Below are positions 17,032 through 24,395 of a DNA stretch of 64,000 bases, piece by piece. The position numbers and the translations under genes were made by a program. Origin of the DNA: Planctomycetota bacterium (GTDB taxonomy: Bacteria > Planctomycetota > SZUA-567); the NCBI GenBank assembly GCA_031254915.1, contig JAIRTL010000034.1, positions 39,685 through 103,684 on the forward strand, in the 5' to 3' direction. The notes below the pieces were generated by a model that made no database searches, was not told where the DNA came from, and saw only the letters and a list, made by a program, of their open reading frames with translations. Numbering within the stretch: the stretch's first letter is position 1; the number at the start of each line of letters is the position of its first letter.

Positions 17032-18122
17032 GAAGTTTCGCCTTTCATGATTTCCCCGCCTCCCAGCACCATGCCGTCCGCGTCGTACAGAACGAGGTGC
17101 TGTCCCGGCGCCGGGCCGAAGACGGGATCGTCGAAATCGACGGCCAGGACGCCGCCGGCGGCGCGAACGACGACCGCCGGTCTCGCCGCGCCGCCGGAAC
17201 GGATCTTCGCGAACACCCGCGCCCCCGGCGCGAGTTCGTCGGCGGCGTGCGCGACAACATTCCCCGCCGCCGCCCGCCCGGCCATGACGTCTTCGCGCGC
17301 GCCGATGACGACGGCGTTGTCCGCCGGGATCACCTCCACCACGTACATCGGCTTGCCGAAGCCTTTTTTCAGTCCTTTTCGCTGGCCGACGGTGAAATTC
17401 GCGCAGCCGTCGTGCCGGCCGACCTCACGCCCGGCGGTATCGAGGATGGGGCCGGGGCTGGGGATTGGGCTGGTCAATTCGCGATACTCGCCTCCCGGAA
17501 GAAAACAGACGTCCATGCTGTCGTCCGCCTCGGCGGCGGCGAACCCGAGGCGGCGGGCGAGCGAACGCACCTCGTCCTTGCCCCCGACGGCGGCGAGGGG
17601 AAACAGCGTGCGCCGGAGATCGTCCGGCGCAAGCCGGTAGAGAAAATAGCTTTGATCGCGGTCAAGCCCGCGATGGCGGAACAGCCGCGCCGCGCCGGCG
17701 CGTTCCTCGACGACCGCGTAATGTCCGGACGCGAGGACGTCGATGCCGAACTCGCTCCGGACAAAACGGCGGGCAAAGCCGAATTTCACCTCCGGATTGC
17801 AGTAGACGCACGGGCTTGGCGTCAGGCCGGAACGGTACGCCTTAGCGAAGGGGTCGATCACCCGCCGGACGAAATCCTCCCCGATGTCGAGGACGGCATG
17901 CGGAACGCCGAGGCGCTCCGCCAGTTCCGCCGCCGATTCGACGGCGCGCGCCGGCGACGAATAGGCGGGACGGCCGTCGCCGTCCCGCCCGGAGTAGCAG
18001 GCCAGGCGCAACGTCACGGCGACGGGCGTGCGGCCGGCTTCGCGGAGAAGATGCAGCGCGACGGCCGAGTCGACGCCGCCGCTCGCAAGGAGGGCGACGT
18101 CGGGACGCGCAGGCGGCTTCAT
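17007..18122 (-). CDS. mnmA: tRNA-specific 2-thiouridylase
   Basis: This 371-residue enzyme installs sulfur at U34 of tRNA Lys/Glu/Gln using ATP and persulfide. The PP-loop SGGVDS is at residues 14-19, the first catalytic cysteine is in PCVYCNP (C105) and the second in DVCFLPGGEYR (C206). The C-terminal beta-barrel includes NFTVGQRKGL and KIRSGG. The ATG overlaps the ispG stop (ATGA). The short tail past the barrel encodes MKGETSCQACQAF, overlapping the next gene. Confidence 0.94.
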   Translation of the reverse strand: MKPPARPDVALLASGGVDSAVALHLLREAGRTPVAVTLRLACYSGRDGDGRPAYSSPARAVESAAELAERLGVPHAVLDIGEDFVRRVIDPFAKAYRSGLTPSPCVYCNPEVKFGFARRFVRSEFGIDVLASGHYAVVEERAGAARLFRHRGLDRDQSYFLYRLAPDDLRRTLFPLAAVGGKDEVRSLARRLGFAAAEADDSMDVCFLPGGEYRELTSPIPSPGPILDTAGREVGRHDGCANFTVGQRKGLKKGFGKPMYVVEVIPADNAVVIGAREDVMAGRAAAGNVVAHAADELAPGARVFAKIRSGGAARPAVVVRAAGGVLAVDFDDPVFGPAPGQHLVLYDADGMVLGGGEIMKGETSCQACQAF

Positions 18123-19219
18123 TCGTCGCCGCCGTAATCGAGGGCCAGCTTCTCCGCCTCGGCGGCGAGGATTTCCGCCGCGTTCTCGGGCGCGAGCCGC
18201 CTTTCCACAACGCCGCGCCGGAACAGGCGAAAGACGCCCCCGGAGGAGGCGACGCCGATATCGGCAGCCCTCGCCTCGCCGGGGCCGTTCACTTCGCAGC
18301 CCATGACGGCGATGCGCAGAGGCGCCCTGATATGCGCGGTCAATTCCTCGACCTTCGCCACCAGTCCCGCGAGGTCGCCCCTGGTGCGGCCGCAGGTCGG
18401 GCAGGCGATAACTTCCGGCCCGGCGGCGCGGAGTTCGAGCGCGCGGAGGATCTCCACCCCCGCCCTCGCCTCGCCCTCGAGGTCTCCCGTAAAGCCGACG
18501 CGCAGCGTGTCGCCGATGCCGTCGAGCAGCAGCGACCCGAGCGCGGCGGCGCTCTTCGCCAGCGCCAATCCGCCCCGCCCCGCCGCCGTCACGCCGACAT
18601 GCAGCGGATACGGGCAGCGTTCCGCCGCGAGGCGGTTGGCGAGGACGGTTTCACGGACGTTGTGCGCCTTGAAAGAAAGGACGATATCGCGGAAGCCGAA
18701 GTTCGACAAAATGCCGGCCCATTCGAGCGTCCGCCGCACCATGACGTCGACACGCGCCTTGTCATCCGCCGTTTCGCCGGGCGCGAGGACGGAACCGGAA
18801 TTGACTCCGATCCGCACCGGAATGCCTGCCGCGCCGGCGGCGTCGGAAAGGCGCGCCAGGCCGTCCCTGCCCATATTGCCGGGATTGACCCTGACCTTCG
18901 CCGCGCCCTCGTTGATGGCGGCCAGCGCCGTCCGCCAGTCGAAATGCACATCCGCGACCAGCGGTATCGGCGAAGCGGCCGCGACCTTGCCGAAGAAGGA
19001 CGCGGCCTTCACGTTCGGCACCGCCATGCGTCCGATGTCGCACCCCGCCTTCGCGGCCAAGACGAGCTCGCGCAGGTTTCCCTCGACGTCGTCGCAGTTC
19101 GAGCGGTTCATGGTCTGGACGCTGACTTGCGCGCCGCCGCCGACTATGACGCCGCCGACGCGTACGGCCCGCGTCCCGCGCCTCGTCACTTCCAGATCTT
19201 CGTTCAATCCGTTCTGCAA
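18119..19219 (-). CDS. ispG: 4-hydroxy-3-methylbut-2-enyl diphosphate synthase
   Basis: This 366-residue [4Fe-4S] enzyme of the MEP isoprenoid pathway converts MEcPP to HMBPP. It has VQTMNRSNCDDVEGN, DVHFDWRTALAAI and the cluster ligands in CPTCGRTRGDL and MGCEVNGPGEA near the C-terminus. It lacks the large insertion domain of plant/chlamydial GcpE. The start codon is TTG at 19219, supported by GGAGG six bases upstream. It heads the ispG-mnmA-cbiL-pcnB unit, every junction of which overlaps. Confidence 0.94.
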   Translation of the reverse strand: MQNGLNEDLEVTRRGTRAVRVGGVIVGGGAQVSVQTMNRSNCDDVEGNLRELVLAAKAGCDIGRMAVPNVKAASFFGKVAAASPIPLVADVHFDWRTALAAINEGAAKVRVNPGNMGRDGLARLSDAAGAAGIPVRIGVNSGSVLAPGETADDKARVDVMVRRTLEWAGILSNFGFRDIVLSFKAHNVRETVLANRLAAERCPYPLHVGVTAAGRGGLALAKSAAALGSLLLDGIGDTLRVGFTGDLEGEARAGVEILRALELRAAGPEVIACPTCGRTRGDLAGLVAKVEELTAHIRAPLRIAVMGCEVNGPGEARAADIGVASSGGVFRLFRRGVVERRLAPENAAEILAAEAEKLALDYGGDE

Positions 19220-19242
19220 GGACCACCTCCGGATGTTGTTGA

Positions 19243-19270
19243 TTTACATTTTCGCCCCAGCCATTATAAT
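19243..19270 (+). promoter_or_regulatory. promoter for the PHP gene; -10 box palindromic
   Basis: TTTACA (19243-19248), a 16-base spacer and TATAAT (19265-19270) face the PHP gene. ATTATAAT is self-complementary, so a TATAAT is also present on the minus strand facing ispG, although no good minus-strand -35 box is visible. Confidence 0.7.
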
Positions 19271-19329
19271 GACCGGAACGTGACGCAACCATCCAATTAT
19301 CCGGCACATACACTGTCAGGAGACAAATC

Positions 19330-20805
19330 ATGCAAGACGAAGCGCCCGAAGCCATGGATGCGCCCAGGCCAACGGCCGAATCGGTTCGGTTCAACGCAGC
19401 CGTCCCGACGGACGCCTCCAGCCGGTCGGCGATTTCCGTTCGGACCCGGGTTTTCAACCGTATCGCCCCCGCCCTGGAGTCGCTCAACGATTTCGATCCC
19501 GCCACGCGGCAAAACGCGCTGAACGAGCTTCTCAAGGAACTCGCCAACGGCATCGTCAAGCCGGCCGGGGAATCGGGCTGGGTCAATATGCACCTGCATA
19601 CATTCTTCTCGTTCTGCTCGGAAGGCTATTCGCCGTCGCGCGTCGCATGGGAAGGCTATATGCGCGGCCTTACCGCCGTCGGCACCACCGATTTCGACAC
19701 CCTCGACGCCGTGGAGGAGATTCTGGCGGCCGGCGATCTTCTCGGCATCCGCGCCGCCGCTTCGCTCGAAACGAGGACCTATGTCGCCGACCTGGCTGAA
19801 AAAGAGATCAACAGCCCCGGCGAACCCGGCATTCTCTACTCGATGGGCGCCGGCTTCGTCCGCAGGCCGGAAGCGGGAAGCGCCGCCGCCGAATTCATCG
19901 CCTCCCTCGGCGCCCAGTCGCGCGACCGCAATCTGGCGATGATCGACAGGATCAATCCGGTCATGAACCCGGTGACGGTCGACTACGCGACGGACGTCCT
20001 GCCGCTCACGCCGTCCGGAAACGCGACTGAACGCCACATCTGCGCCGCCTACGACAACAAGTCGCGGACCGTCTTCCAGGACGGCGAGGAGCTGGCGGTG
20101 TTCTGGGCCGACGTGCTCGGCCGTTCGCCCGTGGACGTCGAAAAACTCCTGGCCGACCCCGGCGCCTTCCGCAACGCCATCAGGGCGAAATTGATGAAAA
20201 AGGGCGGCGTCGGCTACGCGCAACCGTCCGGCGGCGCGTTCCCGGCGATCGAGACCTTCTTCCGCATGGTGCGGGAATGCCGCGCCATCCCCTGCCACGC
20301 CTGGCTGGACGGCCTGTCGGCGGGCGAAGGGGACGCGGGCGCGCTTCTCGACCTTTCCATGAAATGGGGTGCCCTGTCCGTGAACATCATCCCGGACCGC
20401 AACTGGAACATCGCCGACCCCGAAGCGAAGGCGAAGAAGCTGGCCGCGCTCGACCGCTTCATCAAGGCGGCGCGCGAACGCGACCTGCCGATCCTCGTCG
20501 GCACCGAGCTGAACAGCCCGGGACAAAAGTTCGTGGACAGTTTCGACGCGCCCGAACTCGCCCCCTACGTCGAGGAATTCCTCGCCGCCTCACACTGGCT
20601 GTACGGTCATACGGTGATGGAGCGCCTCCTGGGGATGGGCGTCGTGAGCGAGTGGGCGAAAACCGCCTTTGGCGGCGACCGCGCCAAATCGAACGCCTTC
20701 TACACGGAAATCGGCAAACGCATCGCGCCCGGGCACGCCGGCAGGAATTGCGCCGCGGCGCTCACGGACGCGATGTCGCCGGCGGACATTCTCGCCGTCC
20801 TGTAA
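19330..20805 (+). CDS. PHP-domain protein
   Basis: This is a 491-residue protein. Residues 84-130 show the polymerase-and-histidinol-phosphatase metal motif NMHLHTFFSFCSEGYSP and TDFDTLDAVEEIL, where His and Asp residues bind two or three metals in a TIM-like barrel. Later metal-site candidates are CHAWLDG and VGTELNSPGQKF. PHP proteins hydrolyse phosphoesters; which one is unknown here. The N-terminal 75 residues are polar and helical. AGGAGA lies 7 bases before the ATG. Confidence 0.8.
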   Translation: MQDEAPEAMDAPRPTAESVRFNAAVPTDASSRSAISVRTRVFNRIAPALESLNDFDPATRQNALNELLKELANGIVKPAGESGWVNMHLHTFFSFCSEGYSPSRVAWEGYMRGLTAVGTTDFDTLDAVEEILAAGDLLGIRAAASLETRTYVADLAEKEINSPGEPGILYSMGAGFVRRPEAGSAAAEFIASLGAQSRDRNLAMIDRINPVMNPVTVDYATDVLPLTPSGNATERHICAAYDNKSRTVFQDGEELAVFWADVLGRSPVDVEKLLADPGAFRNAIRAKLMKKGGVGYAQPSGGAFPAIETFFRMVRECRAIPCHAWLDGLSAGEGDAGALLDLSMKWGALSVNIIPDRNWNIADPEAKAKKLAALDRFIKAARERDLPILVGTELNSPGQKFVDSFDAPELAPYVEEFLAASHWLYGHTVMERLLGMGVVSEWAKTAFGGDRAKSNAFYTEIGKRIAPGHAGRNCAAALTDAMSPADILAVL

Positions 20806-20814
20806 AATCCCGAC

Positions 20815-21046
20815 GTGCGGCGGGACCGGAGTGGTATGCCGCCATGACGCTGGCCGCCGTCGACCTCGGGCTGGGATCGCGCCATGTTGTTTCGCCAACG
20901 CTGGTCCCGGACGGCGCGATCGAACTTTCCGCCGCGCTCGGCCTGCCAACCGGGTACAAGCCGCTTTGCGGCGTGCTTTTCGGCCATGCGAACGGCGACG
21001 GGCATCCCTTCCGCGGGGAAAAGGCGGACAACATCGCCTTTGTGCA
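20815..21046 (+). pseudogene. 5'-truncated nitroreductase remnant
   Basis: The frame with WYAAMTLAAVDLGLGSRH, ALGLPTGYKPLCGVLFGHAN and KADNIAFV matches the C-terminal third of nitroreductase-family flavoproteins (typically AAxxLGLGSCW, then LGIPEGYKP). The FMN-binding N-terminal two thirds are absent; upstream sequence is the end of the PHP gene. The Cys and Trp that normally follow LGLGS are replaced. It is non-functional as read. Confidence 0.6.
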
Positions 21047-21086
21047 ACCTGGATATTTATATTCAGCGAACCGTGCGTTCCCGCCA

Positions 21087-21947
21087 TTATGCGAGAAGGA
21101 GAAGGCTCAGCGCCATGACCGCCATGCCTCCCACCGCCCCGTAGATGGAGAGGTGGTGTTCGCCGTATTTTTCGGCCGAGGGCAGAAGTTCGTCGAGCGA
21201 AATGTAGACCATGATGCCGGCGACGCCGACGAGGATGAGGGGCGACAGTTCCGGCGTCATGAAATGGGCGAGAACAAGGTAGCCCAGAAGTGCGCCGAGA
21301 GGTTCCGTAAGGCCGGAAAGGGACGACCACAGGAACGCCTTGCGCCGGTCGCCGGTCGCATAGTAGATGGGGACCGATACCGCGATCCCTTCCGGAATGT
21401 TGTGGATGGCGATGGCGACGGCGACGGAAAACCCGATGTTCGGGTTCTGGATGGTGGACATGAAGGTCGCGAGGCCTTCCGGGAAGTTGTGAATGCCGAT
21501 CACGAGGGCGGCGATCGTGCCCATGCGCATCAGTTTGGCGTTTTTCCGCACCTGCGCGGCCGATTCCGGCAGGCGCATTTCCCCGACCGCCGCCTTGCAT
21601 CCGGCGCGCGAATGGAGATCCTCGACCTTCTTCAACTCGTGCGGATTTTCAACCTCCGGCACCAGCTTGTCGATGACCGCGATCATGGCCATGCCGGCGA
21701 AGAAGGCGATGACGGCGCACCATTCGGCGCGATGGGCGTCTTCCAGGAGGAGGGCGAGTTCCCGCCGGGCGCCGTTCAGGAGTTCGGCGAAGGAGACGTA
21801 GAGCATGACGCCGGCGGAGAAGCCGAGGGAGACGGCGAGGAAGCGGGTGTTGGTGCGGTTGGCGAAAAAGGCGATCGCGCTGCCGATGCCGGTGGAAAGG
21901 CCGGCAAGCAGGGTGAAAGCGAATGCCATGAGCGCGTTTTCGTCCAT
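21087..21947 (-). CDS. zupT: ZIP-family divalent metal transporter
   Basis: This is a 286-residue inner-membrane protein with eight predicted helices. The two metal-site motifs IGIHNFPEGLA and IAIHNIPEGIAV lie in helices IV and V. The loop between helices III and IV is charged. The closest named type is ZupT, a broad zinc/iron/manganese importer. The C-terminus ends in a hydrophobic run, as is usual. It faces away from purU, with which it shares a 178-base divergent region. Confidence 0.9.
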   Translation of the reverse strand: MDENALMAFAFTLLAGLSTGIGSAIAFFANRTNTRFLAVSLGFSAGVMLYVSFAELLNGARRELALLLEDAHRAEWCAVIAFFAGMAMIAVIDKLVPEVENPHELKKVEDLHSRAGCKAAVGEMRLPESAAQVRKNAKLMRMGTIAALVIGIHNFPEGLATFMSTIQNPNIGFSVAVAIAIHNIPEGIAVSVPIYYATGDRRKAFLWSSLSGLTEPLGALLGYLVLAHFMTPELSPLILVGVAGIMVYISLDELLPSAEKYGEHHLSIYGAVGGMAVMALSLLLLA

Positions 21948-22020
21948 CCCGGCCTCCGTCGGACCCCTCGCGAACCGCCATTAAGATACCCGTTTCCGGC
22001 GGCCGCACAACAGATTTTCC

Positions 22021-22048
22021 TTTTACCGCCCGGCCGGGAAAATATAAT
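22021..22048 (+). promoter_or_regulatory. promoter candidate for purU
   Basis: TTTTAC (22021-22026), 16 bases, TATAAT (22043-22048). A start site near 22055 would place the hairpin at 22061 at the very 5' end of the transcript. Confidence 0.55.
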
Positions 22049-22060
22049 GCGTTATGGACA

Positions 22061-22094
22061 GCGGCGGCCGCCGGCGGGCCGCCGCGTCGTTTTT
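22061..22094 (+). terminator. leader hairpin with U-run upstream of purU (attenuator-like)
   Basis: The 9-bp perfect stem GCGGCGGCC with GGCCGCCGC has a 7-base loop and is followed by GTCGTTTTT. It looks like an intrinsic terminator but lies between the promoter candidate and the purU start, with no complete gene upstream on this strand. Confidence 0.5.
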
Positions 22095-22125
22095 CGTCCA
22101 TCCGCTTCGGAAGGAAAAGGGGAAC

Positions 22126-22980
22126 ATGAACACCGCCACGCTGCTTTGCTCCTGCACCGACCGCACCGGCATCGTCGCCGCCCTGACCCATTTCGTCGCC
22201 GAATACGGCGGCAATGTCATCGATCTCGACCAGCACACCGACTCCGAGACGAATCAGTTCTTCATGCGCCTGGTGTGGGATCTCCGGAATTCCGCCCTGT
22301 CCCGAGACGACCTCCCGGACGCGATGGGCATCGTCGCCAAGAAGTTCCACAATATGCACTGGTCGATCTCCTTCTCGACCCCGCTGCCGCGAATCGCCGT
22401 CTTCGTCTCGAAAACCCAGCACTGCCTCGCCGATCTGCTGCTGCGTCATCAGATGGGCGAATTGAACGGGGAGATGGCGCTGGTCGTCGGCAACCACGAG
22501 GATCTCGCCGACCTCGCCGAGCATTTCGGCGTGCCTTTCGTGTACATTCCGGTCCACAGGGAAGGCAAGGAAAAGGCGGAACTGGAGCAGCGGGCGCTCC
22601 TGAGCGAAAACAACATCGATCTCGTCGTTCTCGCCCGCTACATGCAGATCGTCGGCCCCGGGTTCGTCGAGGAGTGGGCGGGGCGGATCATCAACATCCA
22701 CCACTCGTTTCTGCCCGCATTCGTCGGCGCCAAGCCGTACCGCCAGGCCAGGACGCGCGGCGTCAAGATCATCGGCGCGACGGCGCATTACGTCACCGCC
22801 GAGCTCGACCAGGGGCCGATCATCACCCAGGGCGTCACCGGCGTCAGCCACCGCGACGAAGTCGACGACCTGATCCGCAAAGGCCGCGACATCGAGCGCC
22901 AGGTGCTGGCCCAGGCGGTGCGCCTGCACCTCGAGCGCCGCGTGATCGTCTCCGGCAACCGGACGGTCGTGTTTTCATAA
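22126..22980 (+). CDS. purU: formyltetrahydrofolate deformylase
   Basis: This 284-residue enzyme releases formate from 10-formyl-THF, balancing one-carbon pools. Residues 1-85 are an ACT domain (LLCSCTDRTGIVAALTHF). The formyltransferase-like domain carries INIHHSFLPAF (catalytic His) and TAHYVTAELDQGPII (catalytic Asp). The start at 22126 follows GGGGAA and matches family N-termini; an in-frame ATG at 22054 lies before the leader hairpin. Together with fchA it points to active folate one-carbon metabolism. Confidence 0.94.
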   Translation: MNTATLLCSCTDRTGIVAALTHFVAEYGGNVIDLDQHTDSETNQFFMRLVWDLRNSALSRDDLPDAMGIVAKKFHNMHWSISFSTPLPRIAVFVSKTQHCLADLLLRHQMGELNGEMALVVGNHEDLADLAEHFGVPFVYIPVHREGKEKAELEQRALLSENNIDLVVLARYMQIVGPGFVEEWAGRIINIHHSFLPAFVGAKPYRQARTRGVKIIGATAHYVTAELDQGPIITQGVTGVSHRDEVDDLIRKGRDIERQVLAQAVRLHLERRVIVSGNRTVVFS

Positions 22981-22990
22981 CGCCGACTTG

Positions 22991-23269
22991 CATACTGTGC
23001 GCGGCCATGAAACGGCCGGCGCGTTTGCGGAAATGATCGGCCTCCCTGTTGCGTTTTCGGGCTCAACCGCGCCAACCCCAAACGCGCCGGGAAAAGGTCG
23101 ACTATTTGCGAAAACGCTGTGGCGCGTTTCACCCGAACATCGCAGAAGACTTGGCGTTCCGGGATGCGATGAGACAAGCCGAAATGCGCAACGGGATGTC
23201 CGCTCGACTTCGCGAAACGCCCCAAGGGAAACGGATGTGGAACAGGGCCTCCCCATCCCCCTCGCCCCG
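22991..23269 (+). repeat. repeat family A, copy 3, split by about 200 bases
   Basis: ACTGTGCGCGGCCATGAAAC at the left and CAAGGGAAACGGATGTGG at the right are contiguous in the intact copies (42435 and 48575) but are separated here by repeat B plus other sequence. Both terminal repeats are degraded. Confidence 0.65.
23021..23120 (+). repeat. repeat family B, copy 1
   Basis: About 100 bp sharing GGCCTCCCTGTTGCGTTTTC, GGGCTCAACCGCGCCA and TTTGCGAAAACGCTGT with 31051-31152. GCGTTTTCG and CGAAAACGC are inverted within it. Confidence 0.75.
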
Positions 23270-23393
23270 TATAATCGTCCTAAACGGGGAAAACGGCGTT
23301 TCCAGTGAATTTCCTTTCCGCCCCGGGAGGGTTCGGGTATATTTATGCATGTTCGCTGGCATGTCGCCGGCGGGAGGATAAAAACCGCACAGC

Positions 23394-24395
23394 ATGAGAA
23401 CCGAGATGCATCTCCCCCCCGACATCGAGCGTCAGCGCCTGCTCTTCGGTCCCCATGATTCGCATTTTCGCATGCTCAAGGCAGAACTGGGCGTCAACCT
23501 TGTCGCCCGGCGTGGTCGTCTCATCATCGAAGGCGACGACGACGCCGTCGGCAGGGCGCTGAACGTCGTCGAGCGCATGCTCGAGGCGATCGACAAGGGC
23601 CAGGCGTTTGTCCTTGAGGAACTGTCCACCCTCATGGTGCGCCAGGGCGAGGAGGCGGAACGAAGCCGCCAGGAGGGGGTGATTTTCACCGACCGCCTCA
23701 AGATCGCCGCGCGCTCGCCGAATCAGGCCGAATACATCAAGCTCATCCGCGGGAACAACCTCGTTTTCGGCATGGGGCCGGCCGGCTCCGGCAAGACCTA
23801 TCTCGCTGTCGCGAGCGCCGTCGAGGCGCTGCGCTACGGCGAAGTGAAGCGGATCGTCCTCACCCGGCCGGCGGTCGAGGCGGGGGAGCATCTGGGCTTC
23901 CTTCCGGGCGACATGCGCGAAAAGGTCGATCCGTATTTGAAGCCGATCTACGACGCCCTCGACGACATGATTTCCCGGCGCCAGCTCGCCACCTATGTCG
24001 AAGCGGGGGTGATCGAGGTCGCGCCCCTCGCCTACATGCGCGGCCGGACCCTGGCGCGCTCATTCGTCATCCTCGACGAGGCGCAGAACACGACGCCCGG
24101 CCAGATGAAGATGCTCCTCACCCGCCTGGGCGAACATTCGCGCTGCGTCGTCACCGGCGACGTTACGCAGATCGACCTCGCCGGCGCCGCCGCCCAGTCC
24201 GGGCTGCTGCACGCCGCCCGCATTCTTGACGGCATCGGGGGGATCGGCATGATGACCCTCACCGGCGACGACATCGTCCGCCACCGCCTTGTCCGTGAAA
24301 TCGTCGCCGCCTACGACCGGGACGCCATCGCGGGGGAGACGGCGGACGCCGCTCCGTCCCCGATTCCAGACGAACGGACCACGCACAATGGCTAG
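23394..24395 (+). CDS. phoH: PhoH-family ATPase
   Basis: This is a 333-residue P-loop protein with an N-terminal KH-like region (residues 15-75), Walker A GMGPAGSGKTYLAV (about residues 127-140) and Walker B SFVILDEAQNTTPGQ. PhoH proteins are predicted RNA-linked helicases/ATPases and are usually found beside ybeY, as here. The stop overlaps the 7TM-HD start by eight bases, so the four genes from phoH to the CNNM gene form one unit. Confidence 0.93.
   Translation: MRTEMHLPPDIERQRLLFGPHDSHFRMLKAELGVNLVARRGRLIIEGDDDAVGRALNVVERMLEAIDKGQAFVLEELSTLMVRQGEEAERSRQEGVIFTDRLKIAARSPNQAEYIKLIRGNNLVFGMGPAGSGKTYLAVASAVEALRYGEVKRIVLTRPAVEAGEHLGFLPGDMREKVDPYLKPIYDALDDMISRRQLATYVEAGVIEVAPLAYMRGRTLARSFVILDEAQNTTPGQMKMLLTRLGEHSRCVVTGDVTQIDLAGAAAQSGLLHAARILDGIGGIGMMTLTGDDIVRHRLVREIVAAYDRDAIAGETADAAPSPIPDERTTHNG

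Larger units (their letters stand above)
22981..23393 (+). other. 413-base intergenic stretch of nested repeats before phoH
   Basis: From left to right: the left part of repeat A (22991-23017), repeat B (23021-23120), about 100 bases of unmatched sequence bounded by GCGCGTTTC and GAAACGCC, the right part of repeat A (23222-23269), a TATAAT-like box (23270-23275) with no clear -35, then the phoH leader. No gene is supported here. Confidence 0.6.

Noticed and set aside
20277..23036. A 919-codon plus-strand frame across PHP, zupT and purU
   Set aside because: It crosses three well-supported genes in other frames or strands. Only the short segment at 20815-21046 has family similarity (nitroreductase).
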